Shown piece by piece: positions 1-12,500 of a DNA stretch of 64,000 nucleotides. The notes under the pieces are model-generated. The model made no database searches. It was not told where the DNA came from and worked only from the letters and a program-made list of their open reading frames with translations. The position numbers were made by a program, and so were the translations under genes. Position 1 is the first letter of the stretch. Each line of letters begins with the position of its first letter. The stretch lies in assembly GCA_907163375.1 (NCBI GenBank), contig CAJQUW010016142.1, forward strand, positions 248,001-312,000, given 5' to 3'. The DNA comes from Prostheceraeus crozeri. Its lineage: Eukaryota; Platyhelminthes; Polycladida; Euryleptidae.

Positions 1-471
1 TCCAAGATTGCTCAATAGACATTGTGACACAGGCAGAAAGTTGATCGACAATAATTCAATCATTCTCTGATTTTTCTAGAAGATTGATGTACAATTGTTG
101 CAACTTTCTTCTCTGGCATTTCTTTACATATAGACCATTTAAAATTGACGCTAGGTGATCAGAAATTTCCCATATAGACATGGAAACTCTTACGCTTCTT
201 CCGCTAGATGAACAATATTCCGCAAAATGCTATTTATCGCGTGCTGTATTAGCCTATAGTTGCGTGCAATTTTAAGTGTTCTGTGTAGGCATAGCTTAGC
301 TATCACTACGAGCTATCACTACTATTTTATGGAAACTATAGTTAAAATCTTTTGAAGATGAATTGTAGAAGGAATATAGTCATATGAATTTTTGCGACAG
401 ATGACGGGAATTACATACCTTCAGAAATATGTTGATTGATGAATTTATCGTTTATCAAATCTATTTTCCAG
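1..471. other. Left-edge intron sequence
   Basis: This AT-rich stretch ends in a polypyrimidine tract and AG (470-471) that form the acceptor of the first visible exon. No earlier exon of the PDZ gene and no repeat is recognisable. It is most likely the 3' end of an intron that begins upstream of the window. Confidence 0.6.
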
Positions 472-570
472 GGAGAAACCGGATTTGGTTTTGCAATTAT
501 GGAAGGTAGCTTTTACGACGAGCCGGGGATTTTCATTAAACACGTCACCCCAGACAGCAACGCAGCCAAG
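472..570 (+). CDS. Patj/Mpdz: Exon a: first half of a PDZ domain
   Basis: Thirty-three codons in phase 0, after an acceptor TTTTCCAG and before a donor GTGAGA. It reads [12 protein letters not shown] followed by [16 protein letters not shown], which gives the ligand-binding GFGF loop, strand B, strand C and the start of helix A of a PDZ domain. The domain is completed by the exon at 3844. By position, four domains before the C terminus, it would correspond to PDZ9 of 13 in vertebrate MPDZ; that numbering is inferred from order, not from close similarity. The first beta strand must come from an exon upstream of the window. Confidence 0.88.
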
Positions 571-3500
571 GTGAGATAGAACATTAAAATTTCCGAAATC
601 TTTGTTTTAGTATTCAATAATAACAAGCCGAAATTGAACACCAGAACAATGAAGTTAAGGGTTTATTCAGAAATGATTTTAATGTTCTAACGATCTCAAA
701 CCAATTAAGTGAAATGGGAAATTATCAAGGTTCATCAAAGATTTATAACGGAATTATCAAGGAAGCCCATGGAAATGGAAGAGAGAGAATATATTTATTC
801 ACGGCATATATGCATGTGAATACAATACATACATGATGAATACAATGCGCATGCAACTTGCATCATGCACACAATTTGCTTAGACACATGGGACGCTTAA
901 GCGGGAAATATTCGACCTAGCAACTCGATTTCCATGCTGGACAGATGAAGTATAACTAAAAACTACGAAAGCGTATAGACAACAATATCTGCTTTCGTAG
1001 TTAATGCGGAATTTAACTAGCAAGCGACTTCAAAAGCTAATCAGGAAAAAGCTATTTTAGTGGTTCCTGAAGCACTGGTCTACAGTTCCAATGTAGCAGT
1101 CTATTCTGTTTTGTCTACTATCCGCAGTCTGGCTTTCTTGCTATCACTGTCTTTGTATCAGTAGTTTTTCTTGCTGCTATCTTCTGTTCTAACCAAAGTA
1201 AAACACTTTGGTTCTAACAATAAAGTCATCTAGAAATTACTAACCAAGGGCGTTAACCAATTAGCGTAAAGGGCTCTATACCTTAATTAAATTATATTTG
1301 TGGAATCGAAAACTCTGTCAATATATTAACCACCGAAAGATAACAGAGCAAAAGATGTTCTAATTATTTGAGTAAGAGAATTTTGATTTTCCAGCGATGC
1401 TTAACTGATCCTTGAATTGTCACAATAAATTTATTAGCAACAATCAAAAATACCGATGGTTTAGGATCAATTGCGTTTTGATAATACCTGCACAAACCTG
1501 TTCAACGTTGTATTACTAAGTGATCATTTCTTAATATTTACTGATAAGAAATTGCTTATCTTCAGAAGAAGAAACCATCCAGCAAGGTAAATGCAGCTCA
1601 AGTAATTACGTGCATCTTAACATGTTCGCATTTGTGAGTGCTTGCGTACAATTGATTATACTTGACGCTATGCGTATCGGCACAATCATAAAATTGGGCA
1701 TGAATAAAGACATTTTATTGTTAAAGTACGTTCAGTTACCTGCGTTCATGAAATTGTGTGAGTCCTTTATTTATAAATTTCATCAAGTAACTGAATGCTC
1801 GAATGTTAGCTGAAGAAAGCGACATATTTCTGTATTTCGTCTATGTAATTTATGCTTGAGGAGAAATCACACAAATGGAAATAATGAATACTCAAATTTT
1901 GGGTAGCTGAACGTAACTTACTCAACCTAAATTACACTGAGTTTAATGACATCGGACAAGGCCGAGCGGTTGAAACTATAGCATGATTGAAATCACCGCA
2001 AGTCAAATTGCTCTACACCAAGGAACACACAATTTGATCGCTTTTAAGCATGTTAGTACGAGACGTATGAGGCTGCCTTGTTAGATCGAAGAATCAATGT
2101 TTCGTAACACATTGATTTGCAGGTTTGATGCAATAATTGAATTGTAGGCACAACACACGCTAAATCTACCTCCACATGCACAAGTATTTTAGTCCGATGT
2201 CCTTTAAAATTGTCACGCACAGTTCACATGTTGAAATCAATCGGCTCTTTAGACTGCTACATAAGCGTGCCTGAAACGATAATGATTGTGCATTGCGTAG
2301 TAATCATTAAGTAATCATTTTGTTTTCTGTCATTGATAATATTAACATTTCAGATGAGGCTACATGCACCACTTTGTACAGCAATTGATTATTTGAAGTT
2401 TTCTAGAAGTACTGCGTCGTAAGAGTTTCAAAGACTCAGTGTACAAAAATTTGAAGTTCTTCTTTCGTAAAGCAGAGTTATCTTTTGGTCTCATGCAATG
2501 ACGGGCAACGTGTGCATTTGCTATGTGCCTTGTCATAAATTGAAGAAGTCTCAGTGAATAACAACAGATAGTGCATTCTCAGATATCAAATCCGGAAAAA
2601 AAGTACTCACAAAAATCAGCATCAAACTGTGACGACCATGCAATGCGTGCTCTCCATATTTTGATAGACCAAGATACAAGTATGTAATTTCCAATGTATT
2701 CATAGGCTCAGAGATTGTGTACATTCTGATGCGCGTAATCACTAACTTTTTCATTAATCCTATTTGCCATAGAGGCCCTTTCGTGCACCCGTTTATTACG
2801 TTTAATAACGTTTCGTTTATTAATGAGCCACACAGTGTGAGAAATGTTTGTGACTTTTCCTGACTGTTGATTGCCTCCCTCTCTCATTGGTAAGTTTTTG
2901 CAGGTCCATGCGGACCCAATATGATCAAAGCAGGGCCCTGTAAACAAGAATTCTACATGAATTTCTTCACATTGTTTGTATTATCATGATGTATTGCAAA
3001 ATTTCTTTGGTGCATTTTATAGAATTTCATTCCTGTATTAAATGTGAGTGAATGATAATGGCAGGTCTATCTAATCATCAAATACGATTATCAAAACATA
3101 TAATACAGGTACCAGCTTATTTCAACGTTTATTGTAGCCATATTCGAATTTGGACAAATTAAATAATCGAAAACTGAAGCCGGTCGCATTTCCATAGTGA
3201 GCTTGTTTAACTAAGTTTCACTAAAAATAATAAATTGTCATTCTTCAGGCCCAAACACAAAACGAGGCATGTTACGAGTACTATGAGCGTTATTTGATTT
3301 GTCAAAATTGTATCTTTCAGCATTAGAATAATTTTCTAGCAAGAATCGACTTCTTACTGTCACCAGTGTCAAATAGTATAATATACATGCAGTTATACGA
3401 TGCCAGTAAAGTAGAAGTTGAGATGCGCAATTAGCATATTAAGTGCAAATTCGACGCGTATTCATTATACGTAAATACTACTATTAACACACTACTGAGA

Positions 3501-6500
3501 TGCTACCGAAGTTAACGTGAATGAATTAATTAATAAATGCTGTTTTTGGCAAACACAAAGTGAATAGAATAATTGAACATTGAGTTGATTCCTTAGTAGA
3601 AAAATGAGAATATACCTGAAAAGCTGCAATTTTGGGATTTTAGGTCTGTTCCCATCTTTCAACTGAGGATGGAACTCAATATTCAGTTATTCTATTTATA
3701 TTGGAAAATAAGAAATCAACAAACCATTATGAGAAGGAAGAAACCCAATGAGATTTCAGTTTTTTGAATCGACGAAGCAGCTTAAATTCATTATAACATT
3801 TGAAGAGTAATCTCATCATTTGCCCATGAATTTTCTTTAACAGGAAGGAACTCTAAGGAAAGGTGATCGCATTTTGCGGATCAACGACCGAGATGTTGCT
3901 GACGAGACGTACGATGAAGTTCTTGATTGCTTGCGTTCCTGTAAGACCATATTAAATATGCGAGTTGGTCGAAAGCCGGTCACAATCTCCAAGAGAATCA
4001 CCGGTGCCGCACGACCCCCACCCACGCCCTCTCCAGGTCCTCAACACCGGACATCCATTCCTAATCAGGCTGAAGGTAAGATATCTCCTGTGAGATTTTA
4101 ATAAATAAAGCATGAGACTGTGTCAAATTTAAGAGGTCATGCTGATGTCTTCTAATCATTTGAATTCTTTCATTAATTGGTACATCATTGTTACAAATGT
4201 ACTGCTGCAAATGCAACGTAGCTTCCATATCACTACTGAAATTTGTGAACTACTACAGGTACAGTACAATGTCCCTGCTGCAATTCTTCATCCCTTTAGG
4301 TCTCATTTAAAGTTTCAATAACTTAGAGACTGACGGCATCAAATGTCTACTCGCCGATTGGTGTATGCCTTCTCAGAATCTTTTCACGCTGCCACTGTTC
4401 TAACTTTAGAGCGGAAGACAAATAAGATGAGACCACAAAATTAGATTGTTTAAGCGTGTCACTTTGCTATAAGTGCAGGCTGATTCAAAACGATGGAACA
4501 TGCAGGAACTTACTTAATGGGCAAAAAGAAATTTTTATGTCTTACAGAGACAGGAAAAAATAGTCGTTCATCGCTTGTGGATTGCTGTGAATTCCTTCAA
4601 AATTCTCCGATCGTCAAGATTCCTTCAGATTCGAAGAATTCAAATCATTGTGCGAAAGTTCTCTGGATAATGTTAGTCCTTCCGGTAATTATTGATAAAG
4701 ATGGCAGGTGCAAGAAAAAAGCTCACAAGCTTCTCTGTAGAACTGGACATCGTCTGTCTCTTTTCTGTGCGATCCGGTGGATAACAGTTACTGAAACATC
4801 ACGCAATTTGGCGTGTTAATGTTAAACTGCCTGCTGATTGTTCGATTGCTATGGTACTATGTCAGCAGATTGTGCCATTTCATTGCCGTCACATGCTCTC
4901 TCTAGTCAAACAAAAGAAAAGACGACCTGCCTTATTCATAAGGCCTCAGCCACACTGCGAGCTTTTCCAAACGTTTCCGAGCAAAGCGTTTTGCAACAAA
5001 TATCGAGTCATCATTACAGCAGTTGTAGACTGCCACATATCGAGCAAAGCAAGTCAGAGCGTTTAAAAGCCTGCGGACGCTCGTGTTTGCTTTGCTTTCA
5101 GTGTCACTGAGGCCCAAGGTATAAAGTATGACAATGACTATTTTGTATGCCAGCTATCATAGCAGCGTATGTCAAGGAAATCATTTTGGGACTGACGGCT
5201 TATCACAATGTGCCTCAAATTGTCTAATGTAGGAAAAGCCTTAATGCCTTCCAAGTTAAAGGACTGAACTTATTGTCGAATTTTATGTGTACAAGTGTTC
5301 AACTTGTCAGGATGTCCCTACTGCAATTCTTCATCCCTTTCTATATGAAGTGAAATTCTCTCCCCCGAAGTCAATCAATGGCTCTACAACTTCTCATTGG
5401 AAAATGCACTTTTTCCAAATGCTCCAGCCTCCGTCAATAATTTCAATTGAGGACAAGATGTTGCGATGGTCACTAACATCTGCACATTGTATACCAGATC
5501 CATATGCACCAGGATGCACACCGCGAACTGAAATATGTGGTCAAGGGGTACATGGATACATGCTACAAGTAGCAACATCCTGAAAAGGAAATCTATGCGC
5601 CCTTTGATTGAGTACCCATGTCTTGTCAGAAGTAGGTAATCGAATTTGAAGTCTGATCATTAGAATTGGATGACCTTCATGATTTCATTTACGAGTGAGA
5701 ATAGCACTCTCCAAACGAATAGGATAATCGCAATTACATTTTAAAGAATTTAAAGCTATTAATCTGTTCATTAAATTCAGCGTCATCCTTTTCTCACTCA
5801 GGAAATCTCATTTGATAAGTCCTTCTATTCTTTAATCCTTGCAAGCGCCAGTGATGCACGAATGTTAAAAATGAGTAGACGGTTCTTCGCCATGGGAGTT
5901 ATTACAGTTTATAATAACATAGCGAGTCTTTACATTACTATTAATTTTATTTTTGTCTTATTAATTTACTTCTATATTTTCTGATTTGCTATTAGAAAAC
6001 ATCCCAATTTTTGTCAGAAACTGTGGTTCTATTTAACATTGAGTTGTTGCTGGTTCATGACAGATTTGGTGTTGAATATCTGAGCGGCTGCGTAGAGCTC
6101 CACACCTACTATTCGCCTTTGTTTCCTTTTGTAATATGTAATGCAATCCCATTTAATACTCTGAAGACTTATCAATGTAATTTTGCATTATTATCTGTTC
6201 GACAATTGTTTAATCATCTCTTCTTAGGATGTTTCTGTCTTTTTCTCCTCTAGTACGAAACTCATTCAGTCGATAAGTCAACAGATTCCTGAAGATGTTG
6301 GATAGGCCTGTTAAACGTTTTGGATCGAGCTGGACGCCGAAGTGCTGAACGGGATTTTCAGCTTCTACTGCACCTAGTATTTCTTTGCAATAATTAACGA
6401 CAGATTGAGATGCTTCTTCAAACTCTGGTTACTTTAAATTCCGATCAAGAAAGAGTCAGCTCTAACTTTCTCTTCTCTGATGATCAAGTTGTGTCATTCT

Positions 6501-9500
6501 AACTTGATGAAATTACAATGAGACCTTCGCTTGTACGGTTGTCAATTATAGAATCCATTCTCGTCTTGTCAGATTATAACTTCGTCAATAAGAGTCATCA
6601 ATTGAAGAATAATAAACTTTCCGTCTGTCATTGTGCTTCAAAGTCAATGAATTATGAATAACGATGAGGAAAATGAGATCTTAACGTCTTCATAGATTCG
6701 AAGATAGAAATGAATAAAGAATTCAGATCAAATGTTCCTCGGCTGACTTTGGAATTGTCACCTGAGTAACCTGTTGTCTGGGATTATCAAAAACGAAATT
6801 GCAATTAAATAAGGCTAAACAATCCATTCACTTCATTTGCAACAGGAAGCAATTGATTAAGTGCAATTTAATATCACGATTTGAATAGACAAATTCTTGA
6901 TGTTGTATTCTCTTATTTGATGTTTCATTTCAACGGATTATGCTACATATAGCTTCCCAAGTCGTATGATAGCTTAATATGAGTTTGTACATGTAGATGA
7001 CTAGGCAGCAGGTAGACTTATTGCATGAAATACATGGAACTGTAATTTCAAATGGCAGAAAATATTAATGAATTCGATCACAAAGGCAAATTCATGCATC
7101 ATAATTGCTTACTGCAGCAGGTGAATGAAGATCATTCTTCACTTCTCAATATACGTCCTTCTTGTTCATCGCCTGAGGTTGGACGAAGCTTGATGTCTCG
7201 TTTCCATCGGTCACGGTCTTAGGCAAGACATTCGCTGATGTTAAGGGCATCTAGATCTATTAGAACGCAGCTGCGCCACATATTCGATCTTCCAACTTAC
7301 CGCTTTCCTACCACCTTCATGGATTCTACTCTCCCGATGACCTTCTTTTCAGCTTTCATAGCATGACCAGACCATCAAAGCCTCCTCTGTCGAATTCGAT
7401 CCTTCAGGTGTGTCAGTCCGCACATTCTCATTACCTCTGGCAGGGACTGCCTCTGGTGACCTGGTCTCGCCATTTTGTCCTCATCATGTAGCGCAGCATC
7501 TTCTGATCTCACACTTCAAGCCGGCATCTTTGTTGCTGAGTCAACAGTCCTGTTTCCATTGCGCATAGCAGTACTGATCGCACACACGTTTCGTACACTT
7601 GAGCTCTACATTTTATTGGGATATCTCTACTTTTATTCAGCCATGTTTCTGTTGAGTAATAATTCCGCCATTTTTCAACTGCCTGAGACAAAAGGATGCG
7701 TTCATTGTTATAAATAATATCTTATTGTCTCTACATCTGTGGATTATAACCCGGTAAGTTGACAATCATGCAAGATGCCTATGCCAGTCACTAGCATCCT
7801 CTCATGTGTGAATCCTTGGTCCAGTGATCTTAAAGAAGTGATCCGGAAGCAACGGGTTCAAATATGACCCCAAATAATGCAGACACTGAGAAGAGAGACC
7901 CGGCGATCCAACCTCTCCAATATTGCAGCTCCATGTGGCGCCCAGGAAGCGTGAGGAGCCCCGAAAGCCTCTAAAATTGTCCTTCCTGAATCCGAAAGAA
8001 AGAACTACCCTAACTGAGACTGTAATACAATGTAAAATTGATCATGAGATATCAGTTTATTTGTGATCTGTAAAAATAAACTGTGACCGCAGATGTGGTG
8101 AAATAACCAACAGTTCATCACTTTGCTTCCTAATCCCAGCGTGACGTTTCCTGAACATTTGTTAGGGTCAGTGCCATTTCGAATTATTCAGAAATTAAAG
8201 ACACTTTATCCTCATATGGAATAAATCACATGACCAAAATTCAATCCTTTCCAAGACTGCGTTCGATGTCCATGCTCTAAAAGATAATCAAAATGTGAAT
8301 TTTAGACATAATTGATGCGAAGATAAATCTCAAAGTGAAAGTTGAATGATGCATTTTTTGTTACGCTCAATCAAAGTCATGCTGCTGATTTATAATCCAG
8401 GAAAAATTTAAGTGTTCAGAGGCCTTTCGGTGATGCTCACCATGCATCTGTGGTCGATTCCCAAAGTGTCACCACTCGCCATGTACTTGTCTGTAATGTC
8501 TTCAATTGAAATGCACAGCTCATTCTCGCTTTGTTATTTGTCTCAAAAGTTAGTACTGCAGATTCAAGACACTAAGAAATGAAATGCAACTTATATTTAT
8601 GTGATACTACAATTCTATTGAACGGTGTCATAGAAAAATGATTGCAAATGGATGCAAAATAAATACTATTTTTCAATATAGGCTTTCAATTTGATCAGCT
8701 AATGGACCGAATCAAGGACATTTCAAGCTTGGAAACACGTTTAAGCCAAAAGACGTAGGAGCGTGTACAGCAACTTTTGTAAACGAAGGACCCACAGCAA
8801 AAATACGGCAGAGAGACTTCCCTTTCCTCCAACCGGTGTGGATGAGGTTTAGAAGCTTTAAAAACATGCAGCTATAGTATATTTTTGTCTTCCTTGGGTG
8901 TTATTTTCTTAAAACATTGTCATTTCAAAAGAGATTGAAAGCAGAATTCATGAGATGCAAATATAAGGGTCCATTGGGCAACCTCTAACCACAACAGGAT
9001 ATGATACTGTGATCTTAGACATCTCCAGACACTGGAAGCCACCAGTGTTGAGATTCTGTGCATCATAACCAGATAGGCAGGGGGTCTACTGACACTTTCT
9101 TCCTAAATTCGCGCACAAAGGGCTTTATAGCATATATTTGCAGATCTTGAAACGCTGAATACAAAAATCAAGTTCTTGAGTGTCACAGCCAGTCGCTTTC
9201 AGTTACAAGTAAGGTTGAAGGATTCCCATTGGAATCCAATGGTAAAATTCAAGAAATATCTATGGATTGTGAAACACTTAACAATTTTCGTACATCTTCT
9301 TTTGCAGAAAAGAAACTATTTATCAGAATGCCATGAAATTTGAAACATTATTGAGTTCAGAACATCAACTTCGATATAAAAGTTCAAGTAAATCACATGA
9401 TTCAGTATCTTCTGCTTGATAGTCTCTACAAAATGAGTAAATTTCATGTTTTGACTTAATTGTGGCGATTTTACTCATTTTGTAGAGGCTCTTCGACATC

Positions 9501-12500
9501 AAATACTGAATCATGTGACTCACTTCGACTATTATATCGAAGTTGATGTTTTGAACTCAATCATGTTTCAGATTTCATGGCATTCTGATAGATAGGTTCT
9601 TTTCTGCAAAAGAAAATGTACGAAAATTGCCAAGTGTTTCACAATCCATAGATATTTCTGGAATTTTACCATTGGATTCCCATGGGAATCCTTCAACATT
9701 ACTTACAACCGAAAGCGACTGGCTGTGACATTTAAGAACATGATTTTTGTATCACCGTTTCAAGATCTGCAAATCTATGCTATTAAGCCCTTTCTGCGAG
9801 AATTTAGGAAGAAAGTGTCAGTAGCTCCCGGACTAAGAGGACATAGATCCTGGACAAGGCTCTCTTGATAATTTGATGAGTGTGAAACCTCCACTGTCAA
9901 GCGCAATGCCGAGAGGCTTCAGTTTGGTCACGAATGAAATATCACACAGTTCAAAATTATCAAAATTACGAGTTTTCATGAGAGATACAAACCATGCGAA
10001 TTAATCATTCGTGCAAATTGTCTTCCTTTTGCAATAAACATACAAACATCGAAAGTTATCAATAATACCTAAGAGTATCAAATTTCATCAATCGACTGGA
10101 AAATCTCAACCAATTTCCAACTCTGGTTAGAATTAGATTCGGTTAGAATCTTCGATCAATGCAGTTCATGAACTGTAATCACGTGAGTTGGAGAGAAGTT
10201 CCACAAGCACGACTAATTCTCATGAAAAAATGAACAAGTTATCGAAACTCGGAACCTCTGTTTTCATGCTTGATATAAAAATTTCCGCACCAATATAAAA
10301 GAAAGGAATATCACATGAAAAACCAACAGATAATTATCAATAACATTTTCGGTGATCTCTGAAATGAAAGTCATGTTTTCCACTCAAACACTGCATCAGT
10401 TTAATCTCAAGAGGCAGCCAAATTGCAATTCGTTGTTGATGTCAAGTGATTTTCTGGTGCCGTTTCCTTTCGTTAAAAGGGATCACCTCTCGTCGTCTTG
10501 AATTTTACGACATCGGCTCTATACATGAACTGCCACTGATCATAAAGGCTTTTGTTCCTCTTCCACGTTGTTTCTAAACTGCCTCTTCTTAACTGCTAAA
10601 AGTCCAGCGGTGACAGCTTGAAGCTCAGTTTTGCGCTCGAATTTTCGATTGTGTTAAAACGTTCATTTTCCGTTAAATTCTCATACTTGATTTCTTTAAC
10701 AGCAAAAACGACTGTTTTGCTTTGATTTAACCAAACGTTCAAATATCGGTACTTATGGGTTATCTCCCCCCACGTTTTCAAATTTGTCTGAAATCCGTAG
10801 AAATAAATCAATCGTCACAAAACTTTAAGCACAAGTAAGTGAGGTTATTCTCTACCCACATGCAAAAATCTAGGCAAATCGGACATGAACTTTTTGAATT
10901 AGGAGCGATAACTTGAAGTGCAGCAATGCCGACAGTTTGATCTGACTTCTTGTGACCTCACCGTCGGAGCAGAAAGCACTTGAAGTCAACAAAGTCATTT
11001 CCCGACAACTCGTGAAGCGATGATGACCAGGCCATATCCCTTATATTAATACGCTTGGCTTACTAAAGGTGTGGCAAGGTAGTGGTCGTGGAAAGATTTC
11101 AAATAACAGTGGATGAGACGAAGAGTAAGGGAGAACAAAGCACACACGAGTAACAATAATGCGTCGCACAGACGACGTCAGATCAAGTTGCAGACTTCGC
11201 TACACTTCACGTGATCATCTCTCATGCAAAAACTACTTTTCTGATCAGCACAAAATTTTGTGTGTGGGTAGAAAATATGCTTAAGTACGTTTACCTGCAG
11301 TTTGGTGACGATTAATTTATTTTTGCAGATTTTAGACAAATTTGAAAACCTGGGGGGGAGATAACCCATAAGTACCCAAATATCTATGTTATGTCTAAAC
11401 TGCCTCAGATTACAATTCATCCCCCTTTGATGAATAGAAAAAGGAAACAAAATAATTTAGTAGAGGTATTTGGGCTTTGATGACAGAGTTTAAAAAATTG
11501 ACAAGAAAGGGAATTTATGTCAGAGTTGCCTTTAGTGAACTATTCAAAATTTTCTCTGAAATTGTTATTTTATGTTTCTTACATATGCTGCATTATGTAG
11601 TTGAATGCAATAAATCAATCAATTTTACATCATTTCTGCTTAATTTATCAAGTTATTAAAAGTGTCTTTACATTTTGACCTTCATCGTTATTAATTTCAC
11701 TAAATTCTTAAGGAATAATTTGATATTCAATATCTCTGCAACTATGCATAATGTCAAGAAATTTAGAAACTCATAGGAGAAATGATATGTTAATGTCTCA
11801 GTAGGCTATGTTCGAGTATTACTAGAATATAGTGTACTTCAGACTGTTTCACTTACTTATTCAACAATTAATTATCATTGACTAAAATGTATTATGTAAT
11901 AATACAAAATGTTCTTAAATATTTTTAGGGATTTTATACATGGTTTTAAATCCTGCTATGTACAGTGCATTGTTTTAAAAGTTGAACATCAGCTACTAAC
12001 GCTTTTTGAACGCGTTTGAACACTGCTATACATGTAACCTTGTAACACTTCGTCTTCAAACAACTTTTTTACTAGTGTGAAATGTATTAACTACAAGTGA
12101 TTTTGATTTAAGTTGTGGAGGCAGGGTAAACCAGATGTTCGGTTGTGAAAAACGCAAGTTGTGCCAAATTACGATGCATTTCACTTACCACCGGTAAGCA
12201 TGGTCACGTTCTGAAATCACAAATCATTTCACAATCTAACTAAATGAACGAAATTTTAGTTCAGACATGATCAATAAATTAACAATAGTCAATAAGTGTT
12301 CGAAATATCTATGAAAATGACAGAAACCAGATTTACTACTATCTAAAAGTCAAAAGTCAAATGAAGAAAGGTTAAAACAAAACGAGAGACCAAGCGGTTC
12401 CAGTATTGCACTCATACCTTTTTACACTTGTGAACTTCTTCGACCATGAGGATTCTTTAATCAGGCGTTTGTGGTAAACCGGCTCCCGATTTAATGTCTC

